Shown in pieces: positions 25,214 through 33,670 of a DNA stretch of 64,000 nucleotides. A program made the position numbers and the translations under genes. The notes below the pieces were generated by a model that did no database searches, had not been told where the DNA came from, and saw only the letters and a program-made list of their open reading frames with translations. Location: NCBI GenBank assembly GCA_024508935.1, contig JANINW010000036.1:53472-117471 (forward strand). The letters are read 5' to 3'. Numbering within the stretch: the first letter of the stretch is position 1; the number at the start of each line of letters is the position of its first letter. Source of the DNA: Flavipsychrobacter sp. (GTDB taxonomy: Bacteria; Bacteroidota; Bacteroidia; Chitinophagales; Chitinophagaceae).

Positions 25214-25531
25214 TTACAGGTGTTGTTGGATTTTCTTATCGAAAACACCTTTTGGCGCTGCACCAACTTGCTTATCTACTACCTGGCCATTTTTAATGAA
25301 CAGTACTGCAGGTATGCTGGTGATGCCATAGTTGATAGAAAGCTGCGGGTTCTCATCCACGTTCACTTTACCAACATTTACTTTACCATCATACTCTTTT
25401 GCAAGTGCCTCGATGGTTGGGCCGAGTGCCAGACACGGACCACACCATGGAGCCCAGAAATCTATAACACTCAATTTATCACCTTTGATTACTTCTGTTT
25501 CAAAATTTGAATCAGTGAATACTGCTGCCAT
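25214..25531 (-). CDS. trxA: Thioredoxin
   Basis: A 105-aa cytosolic thioredoxin of standard length. The active site is F-W-A-P-W-C-G-P-C (Cys near residues 32 and 35). The cis-Pro loop G-I-T-S-I-P-A-V-L (about 70-78) and the Asp in 'V-I-D-F-W-A' are present, as is the C-terminal G-A-A-P-K region. It reduces protein disulfides using thioredoxin reductase. A complete Bacteroidota promoter (TTG-N17-TAACTTTG) lies upstream and a hairpin terminator downstream, so it is monocistronic. Confidence 0.97.
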   Translation of the reverse strand: MAAVFTDSNFETEVIKGDKLSVIDFWAPWCGPCLALGPTIEALAKEYDGKVNVGKVNVDENPQLSINYGITSIPAVLFIKNGQVVDKQVGAAPKGVFDKKIQQHL

Positions 25532-25571
25532 TTTTATTTATTTAAATTAAAAAGTTTACGAATTTAAAAGT

Positions 25572-25599
25572 CAAAGTTACATCCATTATTTATCTGCAA
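25572..25599 (-). promoter_or_regulatory. Complete Bacteroidota promoter of trxA
   Basis: On the minus strand TTG (25597-25599), a 17-nt spacer, then TAACTTTG (25572-25579), matching the TTG / TAnnTTTG consensus exactly. The 5' leader would be about 35 nt. This is one of the clearest promoters in the window. Confidence 0.75.
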
Positions 25600-25657
25600 C
25601 AACAGCTACGCCCAATACCACTATAAACAGTACACATAATAGCTGATACTAAAGCGT

Positions 25658-28600
25658 TTAGGATACTTCCAGTGAGTACCTGATATCGCCTTCCCTTTCC
25701 TTAATAAAATTTAACAATTCATCATTTATTTCTATGCGCTGGCTGTGCGTTTTCAGCTTTACACCATATAGCGCAGTTTCATCAACTATATTAATGACCA
25801 TTTCGGTAGTACCGGGGTATTTTTTGAAATTGCTTTTGAGGAAGCTTACAAAATCAGGATTTACCTTCTGCAGCGGCAGGCGCAAATGCATACGTTTGGT
25901 CAGCGTTTTACGCACCTGCTCCAGCAAGGTAATAGCCTGTATCTGGAATTCCATAACACCGGGGCGGTATTTGTGCTCGTTGTAGCTGCCGGTTATCATT
26001 AGCTTTTGCCCGTTCACCAGGTAGTTGCCATACTGCACATAATTGGTTTCCCAAAACACGATCTCCTGGTTTCCGGAATAATCGTTGAGCACCATTTTAC
26101 CAAACTTGCTACCTTTCTTAGTGGTCATGTGCAGCGCATCGCTCACAAAGCCGGCTATACGCACGGTACGCCCTTTATTATTTTCTATTTCGGCTATAGG
26201 CAGTATGTTATAGTTCTCCATCTCGAACTTGAACCCATCGAGCGGGTGCGCACTGAGATAGATACCTATCACTTCTTTTTCCTTATCCAGCAGGTCGGCC
26301 AGTGTCCAAGGTTCGCACACCGGTATTACCGGCGGTTTTATATCCGGCATGGTAGCATCGCCAAACAGGCTATTGCTGGCCATAGAGGTACTTGCCTGCA
26401 CCTGGTTTCCAAAACGTACCAAACGCTCCATGCCCGAGATAGGATCTGTAGGCGGCAGGTAGAAATACTGTGCACGGTGCATTTCTTTAAAGCTGTCCAT
26501 AGCACCTGCCAGCACCAGGCTTTCCAGCGATTTCTTGTTTACCGTACGCTGGTTCACGCGCGATATGAAATCATACACCGTAGTATATGGGCCATTGGCC
26601 TCGCGCTCCGAGATAATATCTTCTACAGCCGCTTCGCCCACGCCCTTGATGGCGTTCATACCAAAGCGGATAACACTTTCTTTATTTACAGAAAAGCCCT
26701 TCAAACTTTCATTTACATCAGGCCCCAATACCGCCAGCCCCATGCGCTGGCATTCTTCCATGTAGAATTTTATCTTATCGATATTGCCCTGGTTATTTAG
26801 TACCGCCGCCATAAACTCCGACGGGTAGTGTGCTTTCAGGTAAGCAGTCTGGTAAGCCACAAATGCATAGCAGGTACTATGCGATTTGTTGAAGGCGTAT
26901 TGCGCAAATGCCTCCCAGTCGGTCCATATCTTTTCCAGTTTGTCTACCGGGTGGCCCTTCTTCTGTGCACCTTCCACAAACTGGCTTTTCATTTTATCCA
27001 GTACTGCCTTCTGCTTCTTACCCATGGCTTTTCGCAGTACGTCGGCATCGCCCTTACTAAAGCCTGCCAGCTTCTGCGATAGCAGCATCACCTGTTCCTG
27101 GTATACCGTGATACCATAAGTTTCCTCCAGGTATTCCTGCATATCGGGCACATCATACACAATAGCCTCTTCACCATGTTTCCGTTTGATGAAGTTGGGT
27201 ATATATTCCAACGGCCCAGGGCGATACAGGGCGTTCATGGCTATCAGGTCATCAAACTTATCCGGTTTCAGTTCACGCAGGTATTTCTGCATACCCGGGC
27301 TTTCAAACTGGAACGTACCGTTGGTCTCACCACGCTGGTACAGTGCATAGGTAGCTGCATCATCCAGCGGAATGGAATCTATATCTATATCAAGATCGTA
27401 ATTGCGTTTTATCAGCGCCAGTGCATCTTTAATGATGGTAAGGGTTTTTAGTCCTAAAAAGTCCATCTTAATAACACCTGCGTTCTCAATGACATTACCC
27501 TCGTACTGTGTGATAAGGAGGTTCACATCCTTTACACTGCATACGGGTATCATTTCCGTAAGGTCTTTCGGGGCAATGATGATACCGGCGGCATGTATGC
27601 CTGTATTGCGGACACTGCCTTCCAGCCGCTCGGCCGAACGCAGCACCTGTCCCTGAATATTGGCCGGGTTCTCGTAAATCTCGCGTAGCTTCTTTACACT
27701 GTCCATCTCTTCTGCGCCCAGTCCTTCTTTATCTTCCAGGCTGCCGTCACCTTTCAGCGGTGCCTGCAACAAGCGTTTCAGCGATATGCCCGGACGTTCG
27801 GGCACCAGTTTGGCCAGGCCGTTGGCATCGGGCAAGGGCAGGTCCAGTACACGGGCTACGTCTTTGATACTCATTTTGGCAGCCATAGTACCATAGGTAA
27901 CGATATGGGCTACCTGGTTTTTGCCATACTTATCTACCACGTAGTCTATCACCTTCTGGCGGCCTACGTCGTCAAAGTCGGTATCTATATCGGGCATGCT
28001 CTTACGTTCCGGGTTCAGGAAACGCTCGAACAGGAGATTATATTTTATGGGATCAATATTGGTAATACCTATGCAATAGGCCACTACCGACCCTGCAGCC
28101 GAACCACGGCCCGGTCCTATGAACACACCCATATTACGCCCTTCGCGTATAAAGTCTGACACAATAAGGAAGTAACCCGCAAAGCCCATCGTGCGGATGG
28201 TGAAAAGCTCGAATTTCAGACGCTCTTCTACTTCGGCTGTTATCTCTTTATAGCGTTCTTTAGCACCGGTCCAGGTAAGGTGTTCGAGGTAGGCATCCTG
28301 GTCATCGTTAAACTCAGCAGGTACTTTAAAGTGCGGCAGCAATATGTCGCGCTCCAGTTTCAGTGGTTTTATCTTGTCCACTATCATCTGGGTATTGTCT
28401 ATTGCCTGCGGTATATCTGCAAAGAGATCAGACATCTCCTGCGTATTCTTGAAATAGAATTGGTCGTTGTAGAATGCAAAACGGGTGTCTTTTGCCTTGC
28501 CTTCTTCGTCGTCAAAATCTTTGGCCTTGGGCGTGCTTTGCTTTTCACCTGTATTGATGCAAAGCAAAATATCATGCGCATTTGCATCGTCCCGGTCTAC

Positions 28601-29275
28601 ATAGTGCGAGTCATTAGATGCAATGATGGGTACATTATACTTGCGTGCAAACTTCAGTAATACCTCGTTCACTTTTATCTGGTCGGGTATATCATGGCGC
28701 TGCATTTCTACATAGTAGTCATCACCAAAAAGATCCAGCCACCATTTGAATACTTTCTCCCCTTCTTCTTCACCTTTGCGCAATATGGTGCGCGGCACTT
28801 CTGCTGCCAGGCAGCAGGTAGTAGCTATCAGGCCTTCGTGGTATTGCAGTATCAGCTCTTTGTCTATACGCGGGTATTTACCATACAGCCCTTCCATATA
28901 GCCAAGCGAACAAAGTTTCACCAGGTTTTTATAGCCCGTTTCATTTTTTGCCAAAAAAAGCTGGTGACAACGCTGGTCTCGTTCATCGCGCGAGAACTGG
29001 CGCTTAGTACGGTCGGTCACTACGTAGAACTCACAACCTACTACAGGCTTTACCACCGGTTCAAGTATGTCTTTACCTTCCGGCGTTTGCCCTACTACTT
29101 TGGTCTTTTTCCATGCCTGCGCCACAAATTCAAACACGCCAAACATATTGCCGTGGTCACTGATGGCCATAGCGGGCATTTCATCTTTTATAGCTTTATC
29201 GAACAGGCGCGGAATGTTAGACGCACCATCGAGTAATGAGAACTGGGTATGATTATGTAAGTGGGAGAATTTCAC
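25658..29275 (-). CDS. dnaE: DNA polymerase III alpha subunit
   Basis: The 1205-aa replicative polymerase catalytic subunit. The PHP domain is N-terminal (M-K-F-S-H-L-H-N-H-T-Q-F-S-L-L-D-G, residues 1-17, through about 270) and retains metal ligands (H-x-H, D-H-G-N). The polymerase active site has P-D-I-D-T-D-F-D-D (two catalytic Asp, about 425-433) and M-D-F-L-G-L-K-T-L-T-I-I (third Asp, about 604). Finger motifs N-A-L-Y-R-P-G-P and K-S-H-S-T-C-Y-A-F-V-A-Y-Q-T follow, then a helix-hairpin-helix region (A-I-K-G-V-G-E-A-A) and an OB-fold (about 1028-1090, V-R-I-A-G-F-V). It is full length with no intein or frameshift. The start at 29275 gives the conserved N-terminus. Confidence 0.97.
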   Translation of the reverse strand: MKFSHLHNHTQFSLLDGASNIPRLFDKAIKDEMPAMAISDHGNMFGVFEFVAQAWKKTKVVGQTPEGKDILEPVVKPVVGCEFYVVTDRTKRQFSRDERDQRCHQLFLAKNETGYKNLVKLCSLGYMEGLYGKYPRIDKELILQYHEGLIATTCCLAAEVPRTILRKGEEEGEKVFKWWLDLFGDDYYVEMQRHDIPDQIKVNEVLLKFARKYNVPIIASNDSHYVDRDDANAHDILLCINTGEKQSTPKAKDFDDEEGKAKDTRFAFYNDQFYFKNTQEMSDLFADIPQAIDNTQMIVDKIKPLKLERDILLPHFKVPAEFNDDQDAYLEHLTWTGAKERYKEITAEVEERLKFELFTIRTMGFAGYFLIVSDFIREGRNMGVFIGPGRGSAAGSVVAYCIGITNIDPIKYNLLFERFLNPERKSMPDIDTDFDDVGRQKVIDYVVDKYGKNQVAHIVTYGTMAAKMSIKDVARVLDLPLPDANGLAKLVPERPGISLKRLLQAPLKGDGSLEDKEGLGAEEMDSVKKLREIYENPANIQGQVLRSAERLEGSVRNTGIHAAGIIIAPKDLTEMIPVCSVKDVNLLITQYEGNVIENAGVIKMDFLGLKTLTIIKDALALIKRNYDLDIDIDSIPLDDAATYALYQRGETNGTFQFESPGMQKYLRELKPDKFDDLIAMNALYRPGPLEYIPNFIKRKHGEEAIVYDVPDMQEYLEETYGITVYQEQVMLLSQKLAGFSKGDADVLRKAMGKKQKAVLDKMKSQFVEGAQKKGHPVDKLEKIWTDWEAFAQYAFNKSHSTCYAFVAYQTAYLKAHYPSEFMAAVLNNQGNIDKIKFYMEECQRMGLAVLGPDVNESLKGFSVNKESVIRFGMNAIKGVGEAAVEDIISEREANGPYTTVYDFISRVNQRTVNKKSLESLVLAGAMDSFKEMHRAQYFYLPPTDPISGMERLVRFGNQVQASTSMASNSLFGDATMPDIKPPVIPVCEPWTLADLLDKEKEVIGIYLSAHPLDGFKFEMENYNILPIAEIENNKGRTVRIAGFVSDALHMTTKKGSKFGKMVLNDYSGNQEIVFWETNYVQYGNYLVNGQKLMITGSYNEHKYRPGVMEFQIQAITLLEQVRKTLTKRMHLRLPLQKVNPDFVSFLKSNFKKYPGTTEMVINIVDETALYGVKLKTHSQRIEINDELLNFIKEREGDIRYSLEVS

Positions 29276-29451
29276 AAGCCTTATCCGCTGATTATCTGGT
29301 TATTCACTGCCACAATTGGCAACATACAAAATAACGAAAAATGGGTGGGGCTACGGGTCGTAGTTTTCCACAATCAGGGCCCCAAGAAACAGCCTAAATC
29401 CTTGACTTAGTTGTTTTTTCGTTATATAAGGTGGATAGTTATTGTTACAAA

Positions 29452-29865
29452 TTACATTGTCAGCTTTACTTGCGCTATTTTGATAACGGATTGTAAAGTC
29501 TTTTTATCTTTCACTTCAATGCGCACACCCCGGCCTTCTGCATATACTTTTGCAGCAGTTATCGTAGCCTTGATATCTTCTGAAATATCACTTTCCAATA
29601 TAACAGTTGTTGCCTTAGCACCGAGCACAAAAGATGCCCTAAAAAAACCGTTGCCAGGCATCAGGTATACGATAACCCGCTTACTGTCTTTTATCCTGCA
29701 ATTCCAGCCAGCTTTTGAAAAATTCCATTCTTCCTTTGCTACCGGATGCTGTTCAAATACATAATTTACTAATTCCTGCCACCATGTATAGCTTTTGCCC
29801 AATGCCTGTGTCAAATCTGCTCTGGCCGGTGCGTGATCTTTATCTGTAAAAATGCTAGTATCCAT
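29452..29865 (-). CDS. DUF3788 family protein
   Basis: A 137-aa cytosolic protein. Features of the DUF3788 family are W-W-Q-E-L (about 28-32), E-E-W-N-F-S-K-A-G-W-N-C-R-I-K (about 44-58), V-I-V-Y-L-M-P-G-N-G-F-F-R-A-S-F-V-L-G (about 63-81) and a final 'V-K-D-K-K-T-L-Q-S-V'. The function is unknown. There is no signal peptide or membrane span. It lies upstream of dnaE on the same strand with a 176-nt gap, so it is probably a separate unit. Confidence 0.85.
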   Translation of the reverse strand: MDTSIFTDKDHAPARADLTQALGKSYTWWQELVNYVFEQHPVAKEEWNFSKAGWNCRIKDSKRVIVYLMPGNGFFRASFVLGAKATTVILESDISEDIKATITAAKVYAEGRGVRIEVKDKKTLQSVIKIAQVKLTM

Positions 29866-29984
29866 TTTAATCTTTTAACTAAGCCCTATCCGCAGAACAG
29901 CACTTCATAAAGCGAATTTAATGAATACGCGCCGGCTTTAATCTGCGCGATATGTATTTAAAAAGGTATGAACCAACGGTTTCG

Positions 29985-29992
29985 TACCTTCG
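29985..29992 (+). promoter_or_regulatory. Possible -7 box before the helicase gene
   Basis: TACCTTCG followed by CGCC, one mismatch from TAnnTTTG. It sits only 5 nt before the ATG at 29998, so transcription would start at or near the ATG (leaderless), or the match is chance. Confidence 0.3.
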
Positions 29993-29997
29993 CGCCG

Positions 29998-31323
29998 ATG
30001 AAAGCACAAAATTTATCTACCGAGCAAATACTGGTAAACCTTAATATCGAAGCGCTGAACGAAATGCAGGAGACTGCACTGGCAGCAAGCGAAGCGCATA
30101 ACGATATCATCCTGCTTTCAGCCACAGGCTCGGGCAAGACCCTTGCCTTCCTGCTCCCTATCGTCCATTCCCTCGACCCCGAAAATAAAAACACGCAGGC
30201 TATCGTCATCGTTCCATCGCGCGAGCTGGCTATGCAGATAGAAAAGGTTTTTAAACAGATGGGCACCGGTTTTAAGGTAACATGCTGCTATGGCGGCCAC
30301 AAACGCGAAATAGAAGAGAACAACCTGGTACAGCCGCCGGCGCTGATAGTGGGCACACCCGGCCGCATTGCAGACCACCTGCGCCGTGAAAATATTACCG
30401 CAGATACCATAGAAACGCTGGTGCTGGATGAATTCGATAAATCTCTTGAACTGGGCTTTATTGATGAAATGGAAGAGATCATTTCCGCTTTGCCCAATAT
30501 CAAAAAACGTATGCTTACTTCTGCTACCGAAGCAGTAGAGATACCCGATTTCATTGGCCTTACCCATCCGCAGAGGCTGAGTTTTCTTACCGGTGATGAA
30601 AGCAACGAACAACTAGCCATCAAAATGGTGCACTCCCCGGAAAAAGACAAGCTGGATACTTTGTTTCGTCTGCTTTGCTTCCTGGGCAATCGCAGTACTA
30701 TTATTTTCTGCAATCATAGGGAAGCTGTGCAACGTACCAGCCAGATGCTGCATGACAAAGGCATTTACAATGAATTTTACCATGGTGCTATGGAACAACG
30801 TGAACGCGACAGTGCCTTATGCAAATTTCGCAATGGCACCACCAGTGTACTGGTGACCACAGACATAGCGGCACGCGGCCTGGACATACCTAATATCCGC
30901 TACATCATCCATTATCACCTGCCGCATACAGAAGATATTTTCACCCACCGCAATGGCCGTACTGCACGTATGGAGGCCAGCGGCACCGCCATTCTCATCA
31001 TAGGCCCTGAAGAAACATTGCCTGATTACGCTGGTGATAATGTGGAGGAGATAAATCTTCCTTCCACTTACACCCTGCCCGAAAAACCAAAATGGACAAC
31101 GCTTTTCATTGCCGCGGGCAAAAAAGATAAGGTCAATAAAATAGACATTGTTGGTTTCCTTAGTCAAAGAGGCGAATTGAAAAAAGAAGATATCGGCCTT
31201 ATAGAAGTAAAAGACTTTTTCTCGTTCGTTGCCGTACGCAAAACTAAGGCCGCACATACTTTGCACTTGGTAAGAGACCACAGGCTGAAGAATAAAAAGG
31301 TGAAAATAGAAGTGGCTAAGTAA
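29998..31323 (+). CDS. DEAD-box-family RNA helicase
   Basis: A 441-aa helicase with the Q-motif region E-M-Q-E, motif I A-T-G-S-G-K-T (about 41-47), motif Ia P-S-R-E-L-A, motif II L-D-E-F-D-K (so D-E-F-D instead of D-E-A-D), motif III S-A-T, motif IV I-I-F-C-N-H, motif V T-T-D-I-A-A-R-G-L-D and motif VI H-R-N-G-R-T-A-R, which has N where H-R-x-G-R-T has I/T/A. A C-terminal domain (about 370-440) ends in a basic tail (R-L-K-N-K-K-V-K-I-E). It unwinds RNA, probably in ribosome assembly or cold response (family knowledge). The start at 29998 is preferred over 29968 because a -7-like box, TACCTTCG, lies between them. Confidence 0.92.
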   Translation: MKAQNLSTEQILVNLNIEALNEMQETALAASEAHNDIILLSATGSGKTLAFLLPIVHSLDPENKNTQAIVIVPSRELAMQIEKVFKQMGTGFKVTCCYGGHKREIEENNLVQPPALIVGTPGRIADHLRRENITADTIETLVLDEFDKSLELGFIDEMEEIISALPNIKKRMLTSATEAVEIPDFIGLTHPQRLSFLTGDESNEQLAIKMVHSPEKDKLDTLFRLLCFLGNRSTIIFCNHREAVQRTSQMLHDKGIYNEFYHGAMEQRERDSALCKFRNGTTSVLVTTDIAARGLDIPNIRYIIHYHLPHTEDIFTHRNGRTARMEASGTAILIIGPEETLPDYAGDNVEEINLPSTYTLPEKPKWTTLFIAAGKKDKVNKIDIVGFLSQRGELKKEDIGLIEVKDFFSFVAVRKTKAAHTLHLVRDHRLKNKKVKIEVAK

Positions 31324-31377
31324 CAATATAAAAATTCGGCATACATTTTGAAACAGGGATATAGGTAATATATACCT

Positions 31378-32181
31378 ATGAAACGATCCCTTTTATTGCT
31401 GGCGTTATGCGGCTGCATACATGCAGTACGTGCGCAGGACACTATCTACTTTCGAAACGGCGCCAGTGAGCTTGTCCGGCTTATTGAAGTAAATCCCGGC
31501 ACTATAACATACCGGCAATGGAATAATCCACAAAGCGCGCTTTACCATGAGCACCGTCGTAATATAGACCGCATAGGCACGCAAACAGGAGGAACAGTTT
31601 GGGTAGATGAAAAGGCCTGGGACAAATACCGCGATTCTGTTGTGAAAGCAGAGCGGGATATACGCAGGCAGGATCCTTTTTATACGCATAGAAAATGGAA
31701 CTATAAGCCTGATATTGTTTCTTTCATGCCCTTCAGCATTCAAACCAATGGCACCGGTATTGCTATCAGCTACGAGCGATTATTAGGCAAAGAGCAAAAT
31801 ATGGGCGTTGTTGTTCCGCTTATGTATTCTATTTATAAACCCGGCGCCTATATAATGCCCGGGCTGCGTATATACCCATTCGGGCAGAGAATATTCACAC
31901 TGTTTACCACACCGTCTCTTTATGCAGGTTACGGCAACCGTAAACAGTATGCCGACTCTATCGACTATTACGATAAGACTAAAACTTATAACTACACCTA
32001 TTATATTAAAGACTTTCAACTGGGCTTTTTTATCAATATTGGCTTTCATCTCAATTTCACGCAAAGAATGGGCATGACCATGCTGGGAGGGGGAGGCGTG
32101 AATTACCTGGACCTTGCCAATAATAATGGTGACAATGCCGGTTTTGCCATTTTTCAATGGGCATTCCTTTACCGCCTTTAA
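31378..32181 (+). CDS. Secreted/outer membrane protein, N-terminal beta domain plus barrel-like region
   Basis: A 267-aa protein with a signal peptide (cleavage near V-R-A-Q, residue 20). It begins with a Bacteroidota-typical short domain (about 21-65): 'D-T-I-Y-F-R-N-G', 'V-N-P-G-T-I-T-Y-R-Q-W' and 'H-R-R-N-I-D-R-I', resembling modules that read 'hard-coded I-x-x-G-x-x-I-x-A-x-V'. The rest (about 110-267) alternates hydrophobic and aromatic residues (T-G-I-A-I-S-Y-E-R, G-L-R-I-Y-P-F-G, F-F-I-N-I-G-F-H-L-N-F) and ends F-A-I-F-Q-W-A-F-L-Y-R-L, consistent with an outer membrane barrel. The function is unknown. It lies 40 nt before two small lipoprotein genes on the same strand, so cotranscription is possible. 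Confidence 0.75.
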   Translation: MKRSLLLLALCGCIHAVRAQDTIYFRNGASELVRLIEVNPGTITYRQWNNPQSALYHEHRRNIDRIGTQTGGTVWVDEKAWDKYRDSVVKAERDIRRQDPFYTHRKWNYKPDIVSFMPFSIQTNGTGIAISYERLLGKEQNMGVVVPLMYSIYKPGAYIMPGLRIYPFGQRIFTLFTTPSLYAGYGNRKQYADSIDYYDKTKTYNYTYYIKDFQLGFFINIGFHLNFTQRMGMTMLGGGGVNYLDLANNNGDNAGFAIFQWAFLYRL

Positions 32182-32221
32182 TCGGCACTATTTCTTAAAT
32201 TGCATACATCTAATATCTCTT

Positions 32222-32440
32222 ATGAAACAATTATTCATCCCCTTCGTTATTTTGATAGCAGTATTGACATCTTGTACTAAAAAACAGTACAGCTGCCACT
32301 GTGCGGGAGGTATAGGCGGTCCTTTTGATGTGACACTGGAAGCCCAGAACAAAAAAGCCGCCAATAGCGAATGCAAAACTTTTGTAGACCGTACGCCGGG
32401 CGGCACGGCAGATGGTCCAACTGATTGTTATTTAAAATAG
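32222..32440 (+). CDS. Small Cys-rich lipoprotein (C-H-C type)
   Basis: A 72-aa protein from the ATG at 32222. The lipobox is V-L-T-S-C (Cys near residue 17), followed by K-K-Q-Y-S-C-H-C (about 20-26), then A-A-N-S-E-C and a final T-D-C-Y-L-K. The same order of motifs (S-C-x-K-x-Y-x-C-H-C, A-x4-C, D-C near the end) occurs in the lipoprotein at 33094-33357, so I take the two as paralogues. The five Cys give one lipidation site and four that could form two disulfides or bind a metal. The function is unknown. The next gene begins 4 nt after its stop. Confidence 0.75.
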   Translation: MKQLFIPFVILIAVLTSCTKKQYSCHCAGGIGGPFDVTLEAQNKKAANSECKTFVDRTPGGTADGPTDCYLK

Positions 32441-32444
32441 TACT

Positions 32445-32864
32445 ATGAGAAAAGCAATTATTCCTGCATTATTGGCATTTTCATTTTTGTCTATGGCTGC
32501 CAGGTGCAGCAAGGACAAAAAACAGGCCGGTAATTGTGATGGCGTAATGTGCACAGCCATGTTTGCTATGGTAAATATTACGGTAACAGATAGCGTAGGC
32601 AATATTGTAAAGTTGGACGATGCTTATACCTTAAGATTAAGCAATAACAGCACTATACGCACCGCTAATAACAGTACGCCTGACGGCTCCTACACCGTAC
32701 TGGACGATAGTTACCAAAAACAACTGGTAAACGCAACCGATTCATTCCGGTTTATTGGTATAAAGAATGGAAAACAAGTAGTTAAAGAAACGTTTGTTAT
32801 AGGTGCTGATTGTTGCCATATCAACAAACAATCAGGCAAAACAGAGGTCGTTGCCAATCTGTAA
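32445..32864 (+). CDS. Probable lipoprotein of unknown function
   Basis: A 139-aa protein beginning MRKAIIPALLAFSFL with a lipoprotein-like signal ending A-A-R-C-S-K-D (Cys near residue 21). The Arg before Cys is unusual for a lipobox, so lipidation is uncertain. The mature domain reads as a small beta-sandwich (F-A-M-V-N-I-T-V-T-D-S, Y-T-L-R-L-S-N-N-S-T, S-F-R-F-I-G-I-K-N-G-K-Q-V) with Cys near residues 30, 35 and a C-C-H-I near 125. It is translated 4 nt after the C-H-C lipoprotein and shares its terminator, so the two are an operon. I do not recognise the family. Confidence 0.7.
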   Translation: MRKAIIPALLAFSFLSMAARCSKDKKQAGNCDGVMCTAMFAMVNITVTDSVGNIVKLDDAYTLRLSNNSTIRTANNSTPDGSYTVLDDSYQKQLVNATDSFRFIGIKNGKQVVKETFVIGADCCHINKQSGKTEVVANL

Positions 32865-32888
32865 TAAACTAAGTTCAACAACATAAAC

Positions 32889-32915
32889 AAAGGCCGGATG
32901 TAAAGTCCGGCCTTT
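32889..32915 (+). terminator. Terminator of the lipoprotein pair
   Basis: The perfect 10-bp stem AAAGGCCGGA / TCCGGCCTTT with a 7-nt loop lies 25 nt past the stop at 32864 and ends in TTTT. Confidence 0.85.
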
Positions 32916-33046
32916 TGCACAAAAGGGTAATTTATATCAATTCATTGCTTTTTTAACTATCCAGGCCAACCTCTATCCGCAGGAGGCTAGCAAACGGAAT
33001 TTATTATTATATGTGCAAAGCCTGTGCCAAATTCAGTCATAAAAAA

Positions 33047-33070
33047 GTCCCGTTACGCAAGTAACGGGAC
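33047..33070 (-). terminator. Terminator of the second C-H-C lipoprotein
   Basis: The perfect 10-bp stem GTCCCGTTAC / GTAACGGGAC with a GCAA loop is followed on the minus strand by TTTTTT. It starts 24 nt past the stop at 33094. Confidence 0.9.
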
Positions 33071-33093
33071 GGGTATATCATTAAGTAAACGGA

Positions 33094-33357
33094 TTATTGG
33101 ATGTTGCAATCGTGCTTTACGATAGCCTCTTCCTTCTGAAATATCTCAAAAGTTTCATAGTACCTGCAGGAGTTTTTAGCCTCGTCCTTGCTGGATGCCT
33201 GCACCTGGAAATTATTATCGGTGGTATTCAGCGTTCTCAGGTCGCTCCTGTCGGTATATGTAATATTACAATGGCATGTATACTCTTTTTCACAAGACGA
33301 AAAAACAACCATTAAAGAAAACGCTATCAAGGGAAAGGCAAATATCCTTTTCATCAT
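33094..33357 (-). CDS. Small Cys-rich lipoprotein (C-H-C type), paralogue
   Basis: An 87-aa protein with a signal peptide MMKRIFAFPL and lipobox V-F-S-S-C (Cys near residue 22). It is followed by E-K-E-Y-T-C-H-C (about 23-30), D-E-A-K-N-S-C near residue 64 and K-H-D-C-N-I-Q at the C-terminus. The motif order matches the lipoprotein at 32222-32440 on the opposite strand. Family and role are unknown. It has its own terminator and a plausible TTG-N20-TACTTTTA promoter at 33377-33407. Confidence 0.75.
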   Translation of the reverse strand: MMKRIFAFPLIAFSLMVVFSSCEKEYTCHCNITYTDRSDLRTLNTTDNNFQVQASSKDEAKNSCRYYETFEIFQKEEAIVKHDCNIQ

Positions 33358-33376
33358 ATCAAAATTTTACGATTAG

Positions 33377-33407
33377 TAAAAGTATCTATCCGGTTTGAAA
33401 AAAGCAA
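33377..33407 (-). promoter_or_regulatory. Candidate promoter of the C-H-C lipoprotein gene
   Basis: The minus strand has TTG (33405-33407), a 20-nt spacer and TACTTTTA (33377-33384), one mismatch from TAnnTTTG, 20 nt before the ATG at 33357. Confidence 0.45.
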
Positions 33408-33632
33408 GTTTTAAACACAGTAATCCGGTACAAATACGGGAACACATGACATATATATTAAATTGTTTGTATTCCTGTTATATAGGAAATGGATAAAATC
33501 CTATTCAAGCCGGCTTCGGCTATTTGTATGGCACTTATCGTTTTATAATCCAACAAAATTAAAAAGTGCGGTATGCGTGCATATATGATGAATTCTTAAG
33601 CCTATATATTTCTTCAATTTCTCATTCTTATG

Positions 33633-33640
33633 TAGCTTCG
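33633..33640 (+). promoter_or_regulatory. Candidate -7 box of icd
   Basis: TAGCTTCG followed by CGCGC, one mismatch from TAnnTTTG, 31 nt before the ATG at 33671. It supports 33671 rather than the longer in-frame start at 33566. Confidence 0.45.
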
Positions 33641-33670
33641 CGCGCGTATTCAAAAGTATACACACAATAT

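Larger units (their letters stand above)
33358..33670. other. 313-nt intergenic region between lipoprotein and icd genes
   Basis: The two flanking genes diverge from this stretch. It holds the candidate promoter of the minus-strand lipoprotein (33377-33407) and the -7-like box TAGCTTCG of icd (33633-33640). A small AGCCG/CGGCT hairpin at about 33508-33521 lacks a T-run and has no clear role. I see no credible open reading frame, RNA gene or repeat in the rest, which is A+T-rich. Confidence 0.6.

Noticed and set aside
33011..33064. 17-aa frame starting M-C-K-A-C-A-K-F before a hairpin
   Set aside because: It is short, has no ribosome-binding or promoter signal, and its 3' part is the terminator stem of the opposite-strand lipoprotein gene.
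33508..33521. AGCCG/CGGCT hairpin in the icd upstream region
   Set aside because: It has a five-base-pair stem without a T-run or conserved context; not enough to call a regulatory element.
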